From the NCBI RefSeq assembly GCF_002165255.2, contig NZ_CP028560.1, positions 62,001-126,000 of the forward strand: DNA of 64,000 bases. Reading direction: 5' to 3'. Positions 1 to 7,913 of this stretch are shown in pieces (the stretch's first letter is position 1; every line of letters begins with the position of its first letter). The translations under genes and the position numbers were made by a program. The stretch is from Acinetobacter sp. WCHA45. GTDB taxonomy: Bacteria; Pseudomonadota; Gammaproteobacteria; Pseudomonadales; Moraxellaceae. Under the pieces are notes generated by a model. That model searched no databases, had not been told where the DNA came from, and was given only the letters and a program-made list of their open reading frames with translations.

Positions 1-2
1 GT

Positions 3-86
3 AAGGTATCAAAAATTTGTGATTTTTTTGATGCTGAATATGATGTGAATACAGTATTACGCTTAGATCCGCACTATAGAACTTAA
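3..86 (+). pseudogene. 3' end of an unidentified reading frame cut by the window edge
   Basis: Frame 3 is open from the window edge to a TAA at 84-86, encoding 27 residues that end in LRLDPHYRT. The composition (DFFDAEYDVN) looks protein-like, but this is too short to assign to a family. It lies just left of the pdif site at 123-150, so it may belong to a neighbouring Xer-mobilised module. The call rests only on the open frame. Confidence 0.25.
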
Positions 87-122
87 TAGAAAACTAAATT
101 TCTGATTAGAAAGATTTTCTAA

Positions 123-150
123 AATTAACATAATACACCTTATACGTAAT
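123..150 (-). other. pdif (XerC/XerD) recombination site
   Basis: On the minus strand the 28 bases read as an XerC-type half (ATTACGTATAA), a 6-base spacer (GGTGTA) and an XerD-type half (TTATGTTAATT). This 11-6-11 layout and sequence match the pdif sites described on Acinetobacter plasmids, where Xer recombinases move small modules. A second site in the same orientation is at 7856-7883. Confidence 0.75.
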
Positions 151-161
151 GCGTTATAATT

Positions 162-980
162 GGCACTGTTGCAAATAGAGATTTGAGTCGATGATGTTCC
201 CTTTAAAAAGTACTTAGAGACCGAAAACCCTGTTGATTAGACACACTTCACCCTGAGGCTGACCATAATAAAATGACGATGCTTGTCCTTTACGTAGTGC
301 ACGCATGACTTCAATACCTTTAATTGTGGCATAAGCCGTCTTCATAGATTTGAATCCTAATGTGGCCCTGATGATCCGCTTTAGCTTGCCATGATCACAT
401 TCAATCACGTTATTTTTATACTTAATCTGCCTGTGCTCAAGGTCTGGTGGACATTTACCTTCCCGTTTTAACCGTGATAAAGCACGTCCATATGTGGGTG
501 CTTTATCCGTGTTGATCACTTGTGGAATTTGCCACTTCTTCACATTATTTAAAATTTTTCCAAGAAAACAATATGCTGATTTGGTATTACGTCTAGAAGA
601 AAGATAAAAATCAATGGTATCGCCACGTTGATCGACTGCACGATACAGATAAGACCATCGTCCATTCACTTTTACATAGGTTTCATCAATATGCCACGAG
701 CTCAGATCTGTAGGATTACGCCAATACCAGCGTAAACGTTTTTCTATTTCAGGAGCATAACGTTGAACCCAACGGTAAATAGTCGTGTGATCAACATTCA
801 CACCCCGTTCGGCCAGCATTTCCTGCAGTTCACGATAGCTAATGCCATATTTACAATACCAGCGCACAGCCCAAAGAATGATTTCGCCCTGAAAATGCCG
901 ACCATGGAAAGGATTCATATGCTGCACCTTTAGCTAAAACAGTCTTCAGCTTACCATTCGTGGTTATTTGCAACAGTGCC
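162..980 (-). mobile_element. IS6-family element, IS1006/IS1008 type, copy 1
   Basis: An 819-bp element bounded by inverted ends GGCACTGTTGCAAAT and ATTTGCAACAGTGCC, with one transposase gene. The 8-bp flanks (TTATAATT and GCTGACGC) do not match, so this is not a simple insertion. Its right end interrupts an ISCR2 transposase gene. The transposase-start end differs in sequence from copies 2-4 but matches the IS6 fragments at 59697 and 61563. Confidence 0.93.
214..918 (-). CDS. IS6-family transposase (copy 1)
   Basis: A 234-residue DDE transposase that cuts and joins the ends of its own IS6 element. The start is taken at MNPFHGRHF, as in the other copies; an in-frame ATG lies three codons upstream. 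An N-terminal helix-turn-helix (YRELQEMLAERGVNVDHTTIYRWV, residues about 25-48 by motif) precedes the catalytic core: the first Asp in the HIDETYVKV region, the second in INTDKAPTYG, and the Glu in NNVIECDHG. All look intact. It differs from copies 2 and 4 mainly in the middle and C-terminal parts, where it is nearly the same as copy 3. Confidence 0.93.
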   Translation of the reverse strand: MNPFHGRHFQGEIILWAVRWYCKYGISYRELQEMLAERGVNVDHTTIYRWVQRYAPEIEKRLRWYWRNPTDLSSWHIDETYVKVNGRWSYLYRAVDQRGDTIDFYLSSRRNTKSAYCFLGKILNNVKKWQIPQVINTDKAPTYGRALSRLKREGKCPPDLEHRQIKYKNNVIECDHGKLKRIIRATLGFKSMKTAYATIKGIEVMRALRKGQASSFYYGQPQGEVCLINRVFGL

Positions 981-1812
981 GCTGACGCACACCATCGCCC
1001 ACCGGGTGGGTCGCTATCTGGAACGGCAAGGCCTGCTGGAACGGGATGTCGAAAACAGCTATCTGGCCTCGGATGCGGTGGATGACGACCCGATGACACC
1101 CCTGCTGGGGCACTCGATCACTTACCGTATCGCTGTCGGTTCACAGGCGGGGCGAAAGGTGTTCACTTTGCAAACTCTGCCGACCAGTGGTGATCCGTTC
1201 GGTGACGGGATTGGCAAGGTAGCCGGGTCCAGCCTGCACGCCGGCGTGGCGGCCAGGGCCGATGAACGCAAGAAGCTCGAACGGCTGTGCCGGTACATCA
1301 GCCGCCCGGCGGTATCCGAGAAGCGGCTGTCGTTAACACGAGGCGGCAACGTGCGCTACCAGCTCAAGACGCCGTACCGGGACGGCACCACGCACGTCAT
1401 TTTCGAACCATTGGATTTCATTGCAAGGCTGGCCGCCCTGGTACCGAAGCCCAGAGTCAACCTAACCCGCTTCCACGGGGTGTTCGCACCCAACAGTCGG
1501 CACCGGGCGTTGGTCACGCCGGCAAAACGGGGCAGGGGCAACAAGGTCAGGGTGGCTGATGAACCGGCAACACCAGCACAACGGCGAGCGTCGATGACAT
1601 GGGCGCAACGGCTCAAGCGTGTTTTCAATATCGACATCGAGACCTGCAGCGGCTGCGGCGGCGCCATGAAAGTCATCGCCTGCATTGAAGACCCTATAGT
1701 GATCAAGCAGATCCTTGATCACCTGAAGCACAAAGCCGAAACCAGCGGGACCAGGGCGTTACCCGAAAGCCGGGCGCCACCGGCTGAGCTGCTCCTGGGT
1801 CTGTTTGACTGA
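976..1812 (+). pseudogene. ISCR2 (ISVsa3) IS91-like transposase, 5' end removed
   Basis: About 278 residues of the C-terminal part of an IS91-family rolling-circle transposase. The residues ITYRIAVGSQAGRKVFTLQT, the zinc-binding CSGCGGAMKVIACIEDP and the C-terminal GLFD match the ISCR2 transposase normally found beside sul2 and floR. The full protein is near 500 residues; IS6 copy 1 replaces the N-terminal part, which should hold the catalytic tyrosines. The apparent GTG start at 976 lies inside the IS6 end and is accidental. The GC content is clearly higher than in the surrounding Acinetobacter DNA, consistent with transfer. Confidence 0.85.
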
Positions 1813-2050
1813 CGAGCCTGAAGGCCAACGATACCAATCAAAATGCTGCGTTCACAGCGCCGCGGCAGGGATCCGCCGTGCTGGTTGTCGGAAAAGGAGC
1901 CGCTAGTGGGAAAGAGGAGGGTAAATTTTCAGCGTTGCTGGCTCCCCGTCAGCCGGATTGGGTTGCATCGCAGGGGTGTCGAAAGAGTCAACTGCGGTCC
2001 AAAGCTGTTGGACTTGGGTGAAAAGGGCGTTTATTCTTCCTATACGTTGT
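981..2050 (+). mobile_element. 3' part of ISCR2 with its downstream end
   Basis: This comprises the truncated transposase gene plus about 240 bases downstream, up to the fusion with the glmM stub near 2050. The order ISCR2, glmM stub, sul2 is the classical sul2 arrangement. The exact terminus was not identified base by base; it is inferred from where GlmM similarity stops. Confidence 0.75.
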
Positions 2051-2290
2051 CGGCAGCGGGCCAAAAAGGAATACGTCCATGCCCATCGAGGTGAAACCGG
2101 CTGTGAGCGCGGGTTCAAGCATATAGCCCGACAGGCGCGTATCCTTGCCGATCACGACACGATGGCGGTGGTCACCGCGACGAAAGACACGGCCAGCCGC
2201 CATGCCGACGCGCAAGGCGGTTTCCGCCGTCATCGCGCCTTCGTTGGCTTTGCCACGAATACCGTCTGTGCCGAAATATTTGCGCACCAT
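2051..2290 (-). pseudogene. glmM: 5' stub of phosphoglucosamine mutase
   Basis: About 80 N-terminal residues of GlmM ([18 protein letters not shown], then [12 protein letters not shown] and FGPLP). The full enzyme is around 445 residues and interconverts glucosamine-6-phosphate and glucosamine-1-phosphate. The stub lacks the catalytic serine loop and all later domains, so it is inactive. After GPLP the frame runs into ISCR2 end sequence and stops at 1988. It lies 86 bp downstream of sul2 on the same strand, a common relic of the original chromosomal capture. Confidence 0.88.
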
Positions 2291-2376
2291 AAGGTCGATT
2301 ATCCTGTCGTCGGGTCGCCCTCAAAGGGGACATGCCTGCTGAACCGCGAATATAGAGAAATATCCCGAATGTGCAG

Positions 2377-3192
2377 TTAACGAATTCTTGCGGTTTCTTT
2401 CAGCGCCGCCAATACCGCCAGCCCGTCGCGCAAGGGGCGCGGCTCGTGTGTGCGGATGAAGTCAGCTCCACCTGCGGCGGCGGCAAGCTCTGCAGCGAGT
2501 GTCGCGGCCCCGACATCCCCCGGACCACGGCCTGTGAGCGCGCGCAGAAAGGATTTGCGCGAAACAGACAGAAGCACCGGCAAATCGAAGCGCAGCCGCA
2601 ATTCATCGAACCGCGCCAGCACCGAGAGCGAGGTTTCGGGAGCAGCCCCCAGAAAAAACCCCATGCCGGGATCAAGGACAAGGCGGTTGCGTTTGATACC
2701 GGCACCCGTCAGCGCCGCGATGCGCGCGTCAAAGAACGCCGCAATGTGATCCATGATGTCGCCAGCGGGTGCCTCGCGCCGATCTGCCTGCCCGTCTTGC
2801 ACCGAATGCATAACGACGAGTTTGGCAGATGATTTCGCCAATTGCGGATAGAACGCAGCGTCTGGAAAACCGCGAATATCATTGAGATAGGCCACACCAC
2901 GCGACAAGGCATAGGCTTGCGTCGCGGGTTGATAACTGTCGAGCGAGACGGGAATGCCATCTGCCTTGAGCGCGTCCAGCACCGGCGCGATACGCGCGAT
3001 TTCTGTGTCGGACGAAACAGGCGCGGCGTCGGGATTGCTGGATGCCGGACCGAGGTCGATCACATCTGCCCCCTCGGCCATCAGCTTACGCGCCTGCGCA
3101 ATGGCTGCGTCTGGCGCCAGATACCGGCCTCCATCGGAGAAACTGTCCGAGGTTATGTTGACGATGCCGAAAATGATGAGCGATTTATTCAT
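2377..3192 (-). CDS. sul2: Sulfonamide-resistant dihydropteroate synthase Sul2
   Basis: A cytoplasmic enzyme of folate synthesis that joins para-aminobenzoate to dihydropterin pyrophosphate but is poorly inhibited by sulfonamides. The 271-residue product has the expected Sul2 length and sequence: FGIVNITSDSFSDGG at residues about 8-22, GADVIDLG near 38-45, LDPGMGFF near 174-181, SVSRKSF near 210, and the usual C-terminus KETARIR. I chose the ATG at 3192 (MNKSLIIF); a longer in-frame start at 3240 would lie in ISAba1 sequence. It has no visible lesion. Upstream is the ISAba1 end with an outward promoter at 3243-3270, the likely driver of expression. Confidence 0.97.
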   Translation of the reverse strand: MNKSLIIFGIVNITSDSFSDGGRYLAPDAAIAQARKLMAEGADVIDLGPASSNPDAAPVSSDTEIARIAPVLDALKADGIPVSLDSYQPATQAYALSRGVAYLNDIRGFPDAAFYPQLAKSSAKLVVMHSVQDGQADRREAPAGDIMDHIAAFFDARIAALTGAGIKRNRLVLDPGMGFFLGAAPETSLSVLARFDELRLRFDLPVLLSVSRKSFLRALTGRGPGDVGAATLAAELAAAAGGADFIRTHEPRPLRDGLAVLAALKETARIR

Positions 3193-3242
3193 GGGGGCTT
3201 CTATAATAATCTCTGTACACGACAAAAATAGATAACTCATTG

Positions 3243-3270
3243 AAATAATGTCACAATAATTGTTTTCTAA
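3243..3270 (-). promoter_or_regulatory. ISAba1 outward promoter driving sul2
   Basis: On the minus strand there is a -35 TTAGAA (3265-3270), a 16-base spacer and a -10 TTATTT (3243-3248). These are the hexamers and spacing reported for the ISAba1 outward promoter. Transcription would run leftward, out of the element and into sul2, whose start is about 50 bases downstream of the -10. Confidence 0.8.
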
Positions 3271-3281
3271 CGACGAATACT

Positions 3282-3629
3282 ATGACACATCTCAATGAGT
3301 TATATCTTATCTTAAACAAATCTCTAAAATGGAACAAGTCACATTTAAAGTGCTTTGCGCTCATCATGCTTGTGATTATTTTAAAGCAAACATGTAATCT
3401 TTCTTCTGCATCTAAAGCCTTGCCCATCAAGTGTTTACCACAATCATTTTATCGACGTATGCAGCGCTTCTTTGCAGGTCAGTATTTTGATTATCGTCAA
3501 ATTTCTCAGTTGATTTTCAATATGTTTTCATTCGACCAAGTGCAACTGACTTTAGATAGAACCAATTGGAAATGGGGAAAACGAAATATTAATATCCTGA
3601 TGCTCGCAATCGTTTATCGTGGAATAGCG
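3282..3629 (+). pseudogene. ISAba1 IS4-family transposase, N-terminal fragment
   Basis: About 116 residues starting MTHLNELYLILNKSLKW and reaching LTLDRTNWKWGKRNINIL and IVYRGIA. The LTLDRTNW stretch holds the first catalytic Asp of the IS4-family DDE motif. The rest of the catalytic domain is missing because IS6 sequence starts at 3630. The apparent tail GTVANRDLRALLQIEI is translation of IS6 ends and is meaningless. Not functional. Confidence 0.9.
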
Positions 3630-3655
3630 GGCACTGTTGCAAATAGAGATTTGAG
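3630..3655. repeat. Orphan 26-bp IS6 end next to IS6 copy 2
   Basis: The first 26 bases of the IS6 left end occur here and are followed at once by the same 26 bases starting the full copy at 3656. The first unit is therefore a stub of another IS6 element trimmed to its end, or a short tandem duplication. Confidence 0.85.
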
Positions 3656-4475
3656 GGCACTGTTGCAAATAGAGATTTGAGTCGATGAAGTTCCTTTTTA
3701 AAAGTGCTTAGAGACCGAAAACCCTGTTGATTAGACACACTTCACCTTGAGGCTGACCATAATAAAATGACGATGCTTGTCCTTTACGTAGTGCACGCAT
3801 GACTTCAATACCTTTAATTGTGGCATAAGCCGTCTTCATAGATTTGAATCCTAATGTGGCCCTGATGATCCGCTTTAACTTACCATGATCACATTCAATG
3901 ACATTATTTTTATACTTAATCTGCCTGTGCTCAATATCTACTGGACATTTTCCTTCTCGCTTTAACCGTGATAAAGCATGGCCATAGGTCGCTGCTTTAT
4001 CTGTATTGATGACCCGTGGAATTTGCCATTTTTTCACCGTATTGAAGATTTTTCCTAAAAAACAATAGGCTGATTTACTGTTCCGTCTAGCGGAAAGGTA
4101 AAAGTCAATCGTATGACCACGTTGATCAACTGCACGATACAGGTAAGTCCATCGCCCCTTCACTTTGATATAAGTCTCATCCATATGCCATGAATGTAAA
4201 TCTGTAGGATTACGCCAATACCAGCGTAAGCGTTTTTCCATTTCTGGAGCATAACGCTGAACCCAACGATAAATTGTGGTGTGGTCAACATTCACACCCC
4301 GTTCAGCGAGCATTTCTTGAAGTTCACGATAGCTGATGCCATATTTACAATACCAACGAACAGCCCAAAGAATGATTTCACCTTGAAAGTGCCGACCATG
4401 GAAGGGATTCATCTGCTGTATCTCGAAATAAATAAGATATTTAGCTTATCATGTCAGCCTATTTGCAACAGTGCC
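3656..4475 (-). mobile_element. IS6-family element, IS1006/IS1008 type, copy 2
   Basis: An 820-bp element with the GGCACTGTTGCAAAT ends and an intact transposase gene. The left neighbour is the orphan IS6 end and the right neighbour is a floR gene cut at its 76th codon or so. No 8-bp target duplication is visible. Confidence 0.93.
3708..4412 (-). CDS. IS6-family transposase (copy 2)
   Basis: A 234-residue DDE transposase, full length. The helix-turn-helix near residues 25-50 and the catalytic stretches HMDETYIKVKGRW, INTDKAATYG and NNVIECDHG are all present. Nearly identical to the copy at 49411-50115, from which it differs at about three residues (VNVDHT versus INVDHS, YCFLG versus YSFLG). 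It probably acts on all IS6 copies in the window through their shared ends. Confidence 0.93.
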   Translation of the reverse strand: MNPFHGRHFQGEIILWAVRWYCKYGISYRELQEMLAERGVNVDHTTIYRWVQRYAPEMEKRLRWYWRNPTDLHSWHMDETYIKVKGRWTYLYRAVDQRGHTIDFYLSARRNSKSAYCFLGKIFNTVKKWQIPRVINTDKAATYGHALSRLKREGKCPVDIEHRQIKYKNNVIECDHGKLKRIIRATLGFKSMKTAYATIKGIEVMRALRKGQASSFYYGQPQGEVCLINRVFGL

Positions 4476-5467
4476 GAATCGGGCGACGGCCAATTCTACT
4501 TGCGGGCGCAACGGCTTTCGTCATTGCGTCTCTGGGAGCAGCTTGGTCTTCAACTGCACCGGCCTTTGTCGCTTTCCGTCTACTTCAAGCAGTGGGCGCG
4601 TCGGCCATGCTGGTGGCGACGTTCGCGACGGTTCGCGACGTTTATGCCAACCGTCCTGAGGGTGTCGTCATCTACGGCCTTTTCAGTTCGATGCTGGCGT
4701 TCGTGCCTGCGCTCGGCCCTATCGCCGGAGCATTGATCGGCGAGTTCTTGGGATGGCAGGCGATATTCATTACTTTGGCTATACTGGCGATGCTCGCACT
4801 CCTAAATGCGGGTTTCAGGTGGCACGAAACCCGCCCTCTGGATCAAGTCAAGACGCGCCGATCTGTCTTGCCGATCTTCGCGAGTCCGGCTTTTTGGGTT
4901 TACACTGTCGGCTTTAGCGCCGGTATGGGCACCTTCTTCGTCTTCTTCTCGACGGCTCCCCGTGTGCTCATAGGCCAAGCGGAATATTCCGAGATCGGAT
5001 TCAGCTTTGCCTTCGCCACTGTCGCGCTTGTAATGATCGTGACAACCCGTTTCGCGAAGTCCTTTGTCGCCAGATGGGGCATCGCAGGATGCGTGGCGCG
5101 TGGGATGGCGTTGCTTGTTTGCGGAGCGGTCCTGTTGGGGATCGGCGAACTTTACGGCTCGCCGTCATTCCTCACCTTCATCCTACCGATGTGGGTTGTC
5201 GCGGTCGGTATTGTCTTCACGGTGTCCGTTACCGCGAACGGCGCTTTGGCAGAGTTCGACGACATCGCGGGATCAGCGGTCGCGTTCTACTTCTGCGTTC
5301 AAAGCCTGATAGTCAGCATTGTCGGGACATTGGCGGTGGCACTTTTAAACGGTGACACAGCGTGGCCCGTGATCTGTTACGCCACGGCGATGGCGGTACT
5401 GGTTTCGTTGGGGCTGGTGCTCCTTCGGCTCCGTGGGGCTGCCACCGAGAAGTCGCCAGTCGTCTAA
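4475..5467 (+). pseudogene. floR: Florfenicol/chloramphenicol exporter FloR, N-terminus deleted
   Basis: From RIGRRPILLAG to EKSPVV this matches FloR, a 404-residue major-facilitator drug:H+ antiporter of the inner membrane. About 75 N-terminal residues, roughly the first two membrane helices and the start signal, have been replaced by the IS6 end; the frame entering from IS6 (MSAYLQQC) is accidental. The remaining 330 residues have no stop codon or frameshift and keep RLLQAVGASAMLVATFATVRD. Losing the first helices should abolish export. GC-rich compared with its surroundings, as expected for ISCR2-associated cargo. Confidence 0.9.
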
Positions 5468-5494
5468 CCGACGACTGGTAGCAGGCCCGCTCCG

Positions 5495-5744
5495 ATGCGG
5501 CGCACTAACCATCGAAACCTCGTGAATGTCGGTATCCTGTCTGGCAGGATACCGCTCATTTCCCTTGTTCAGTTCATCGCCGTCGCCGAGCATCTGAATT
5601 TTCGGCATGCGGCCAAGGCACTTGGTATCAGCCAGTCGAGCGTCAGCGCGCGTGTGAAAGCGCTGGAGGATAACCTTGGTGTCCTGCTATTTGAGCGCCA
5701 TGCGCGGGGCGTTCGGCTAACAGACGCAGGCAGGCACTTCATGG
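5495..5744 (+). pseudogene. LysR-family regulator next to floR, C-terminus deleted
   Basis: Only the DNA-binding head of a LysR regulator is left: ISLVQFIAVAEHLNFRHAAK, then ALGISQSSVSARVKALE (the winged helix-turn-helix) and GVLLFERHARGVRLTDAGR. About 80 of the usual 300 residues remain before IS6 copy 3 cuts the gene at GRHFM. A lysR gene normally follows floR in ISCR2 cassettes. Effector-binding and oligomerisation domains are missing, so it is not functional. Confidence 0.85.
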
Positions 5745-6564
5745 GGCACTGTTGCAAATAGAGATTTGAGTCGATGATGTTCCCTTTAAAAAGTACTTAG
5801 AGACCGAAAACCCTGTTGATTAGACACACTTCACCCTGAGGCTGACCATAATAAAATGACGATGCTTGTCCTTTACGTAGTGCACGCATGACTTCAATAC
5901 CTTTAATTGTGGCATAAGCCGTCTTCATAGATTTGAATCCTAATGTGGCCCTGATGATCCGCTTTAGCTTGCCATGATCACATTCAATCACGTTATTTTT
6001 ATACTTAATCTGCCTGTGCTCAAGGTCTGGTGGACATTTACCTTCCCGTTTTAACCGTGATAAAGCACGTCCATATGTGGGTGCTTTATCCGTGTTGATC
6101 ACTTGTGGAATTTGCCACTTCTTCACATTATTTAAAATTTTTCCAAGAAAACAATAAGCTGAATGGGTATTTCGTCTAGCAGAAAGATAGAAATCAAGAG
6201 TATGGCCACGTTGGTCAACTGCACGGTATAGATATGCCCATTTGCCATTCACTTTTACGTAAGTTTCATCCAGATGCCATAAATGTCGATCTGTAGGATT
6301 ACGCCAATACCAACGTAAACGTTTTTCCATTTCTGGAGCATAACGCTGAACCCAGCGATAAATTGTGGTGTGATCAACATTCACTCCACGTTCGGCCAGC
6401 ATTTCCTGAAGTTCACGATAGCTGATGCCATATTTACAATACCAACGAACAGCCCAAAGAATGATTTCACCTTGAAAGTGCCGACCGTGGAAGGGATTCA
6501 TCTGCTGTATCTCGAAATAAATAAGATATTTAGCTTATCATGTCAGCCTATTTGCAACAGTGCC
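5745..6564 (-). mobile_element. IS6-family element, copy 3 (mosaic)
   Basis: An 820-bp element with standard IS6 ends. About 410 bp at its left (5745-6156) look identical to copy 1 (162-573), while its right end is the type found in copies 2 and 4. The flanks ACTTCATG and CTCGTGAT do not match. Copies 2 and 3 have the same orientation and bracket the floR-lysR fragments. Confidence 0.92.
5797..6501 (-). CDS. IS6-family transposase (copy 3)
   Basis: A 234-residue DDE transposase without visible lesions. The N-terminal part resembles copy 2 (APEMEKRLRWYWRNPTD), the middle is distinctive (RHLWHLDETYVKVNGKWAYL, ARRNTHSAYCFLG), and the C-terminal half equals copy 1 (LNNVKKWQIPQVINTDKAPTYG, then CPPDLEHRQ). 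The catalytic D, D, E stretches are retained. Either a distinct named IS or a product of recombination between IS6 relatives. Confidence 0.92.
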   Translation of the reverse strand: MNPFHGRHFQGEIILWAVRWYCKYGISYRELQEMLAERGVNVDHTTIYRWVQRYAPEMEKRLRWYWRNPTDRHLWHLDETYVKVNGKWAYLYRAVDQRGHTLDFYLSARRNTHSAYCFLGKILNNVKKWQIPQVINTDKAPTYGRALSRLKREGKCPPDLEHRQIKYKNNVIECDHGKLKRIIRATLGFKSMKTAYATIKGIEVMRALRKGQASSFYYGQPQGEVCLINRVFGL

Positions 6565-6672
6565 CTCGTGATTACCTTAGAGTGAGAAAATGAAACATTC
6601 CAGAAAACTAACTTTACTCAAAATTACAAAAAAAGTCTTAATATCTCCTGCAATTGATTAATTAATAAACAT

Positions 6673-7853
6673 CTTTGTACACGACAAAAAAAGATAACTC
6701 ATTGAAATAATGGCATAATACTTGTTTTCTGACGACGAATATGATGACACATTTCAATGAGTTACATCTCATCTTAAACAAATATCTAAAGTGGAACAAG
6801 TCACATGCAAAATGTTTTACACTGATTATGCTTGCATTAATTGTAAAACAGACATGTAATCTTTCTTCTGCATCTAAAGCCTTACCCATCAAGTGCTTAC
6901 CATAATCATTTTATCGACGTATACAACGCTTCTTTGCAGATCAGTATTTCAATTATCGTCAAATTTCTCAGTTAATTTTCAATATATTTTCATTCGATAA
7001 AGTCCAATTAACTTTGGATAGAACCAACTGGAAATGGGGAAAACGAGACATCAATATCTTGATGTTAGCCATCGTCTATCGTGGAATAGCGATACCTATT
7101 GTTTGGACATTGCTCAATAAACGTGGAAATTCAGATACAAAAGAGCGTATTGCTTTGATTCAACGCTTTATCTCCATTTTTGGTAAAGATCATATTGTAA
7201 ATGTGTTTGCAGACAGAGAATTTATCGGTGAGAAATGGTTTACATGGTTAATTGAAAATGACATTAGCTTCTGTATACGTGTTAAAAAAACTTTATTGTG
7301 ACCAATCACTTAGCCAAGAATCATAAAATTAGTGATTTATTTCATCATCTTCAAGTTGGTCAAACTGAATGTCGTAAACGACGTATTTGGGTTGGTCGAG
7401 TGAAACTGTATATTAGTGCGCTACGATTAGAAGATCGAGAACTTTTACTTGTTGTTTCTCCTATGTTTAATGCTTCTGCTATTCGTGATTATGCATTACG
7501 CTGGGAAATCGAAACCTTATTTAGTTGTCTCAAAGGACGTGGATTCAATCTTGAAAATACTCGTTTAACAGACCCTAGACGAGTCAAGAAATTGATAGCA
7601 GTGCGAGCGATCGGTTTCTGTTGGTGCTATTTAACAGGTGAATGGCAACATGATCAAAAAAAAAGCGATAAAACGAAAGAAGCATGGACGACTTTCAGTA
7701 AGTTTATTTCGCTACGGTTTGGACTATGTTCAAATGGCTATTCTACGTTTGATTGGTTTTGGAAAAAAAGAAAAATTTAAGAAAGTGCTCGCAATTTTAA
7801 GGAAGAAAAAGCCTGATAGGACAAGGTCCCTATGAAATTTGTCGTTTACAGAG
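6673..7853 (+). mobile_element. ISAba1-like element, full length but inactive
   Basis: About 1181 bp with ends CTTTGTACACGAC on the left and GTCGTTTACAGAG on the right, the size and end sequence expected of an ISAba1 relative. No 9-bp target duplication flanks it (AATAAACAT versus AAAATTAGC). Its right end stops 2 bp before the pdif site at 7856. Confidence 0.85.
6744..7835 (+). pseudogene. ISAba1-like IS4-family transposase with several lesions
   Basis: Collinear with an ISAba1-type transposase but broken: CAA to TAA at LPIKCLP(stop)SF near 6904, a base lost in an A-run near 7290 that shifts the frame at VKK, and a base gained in the A-run near 7665 after WQHDQ. Between lesions the catalytic parts are readable: LTLDRTNWKWG, NVFADREFIG and ALRWEIETLFSCLKGRGF. 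No functional transposase is expected from this copy. Confidence 0.85.
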
Positions 7854-7855
7854 AA

Positions 7856-7883
7856 AATTAGCATAATACACGTTATACTAAAT
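7856..7883 (-). other. pdif (XerC/XerD) recombination site
   Basis: On the minus strand: XerC-type half ATTTAGTATAA, spacer CGTGTA, XerD-type half TTATGCTAATT. Same orientation as the site at 123-150. It borders the BrnT/BrnA toxin-antitoxin module, a typical passenger of Xer-mobilised modules on Acinetobacter plasmids. No opposing site was found on the other side of the module. Confidence 0.7.
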
Positions 7884-7884
7884 T

Positions 7885-7912
7885 AAAAATGGGAGCCTAA
7901 GCTCCCATTTTT
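7885..7912 (-). terminator. Terminator after brnA
   Basis: AAAAATGGGAGC, a CTAA loop and GCTCCCATTTTT form a 12-bp stem with a T-run on either strand. It lies just after the brnA stop codon. The same stem sequence ends the higBA module near 63.1 kb. Confidence 0.8.
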
Positions 7913-7913
7913 A

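Larger units (their letters stand above)
3211..3629 (+). mobile_element. ISAba1 remnant, left part
   Basis: The left inverted end CTCTGTACACGAC starts at 3211, followed by the transposase leader and about the first third of the transposase gene. The element is about 1180 bp when complete; here it is cut at 3629, where an IS6 end begins. It lies upstream of sul2 with its transposase pointing away from sul2, the arrangement known to activate neighbouring resistance genes. Confidence 0.9.

Noticed and set aside
162..980. IS6 copy 1 with copies 2 or 3 as a simple composite transposon carrying sul2
   Set aside because: No outer 8-bp duplication pairs up between any IS6 copies, and several junctions cut other elements; only rearranged relics can be claimed.
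1122..1731. Several long open frames on both strands over the ISCR2 transposase fragment
   Set aside because: They are shadows of a GC-rich coding region; none has family features or a ribosome site.
1958..2380. A 140-residue plus-strand frame opposite the glmM stub
   Set aside because: It is the antisense of a recognisable GlmM fragment and ISCR2 end.
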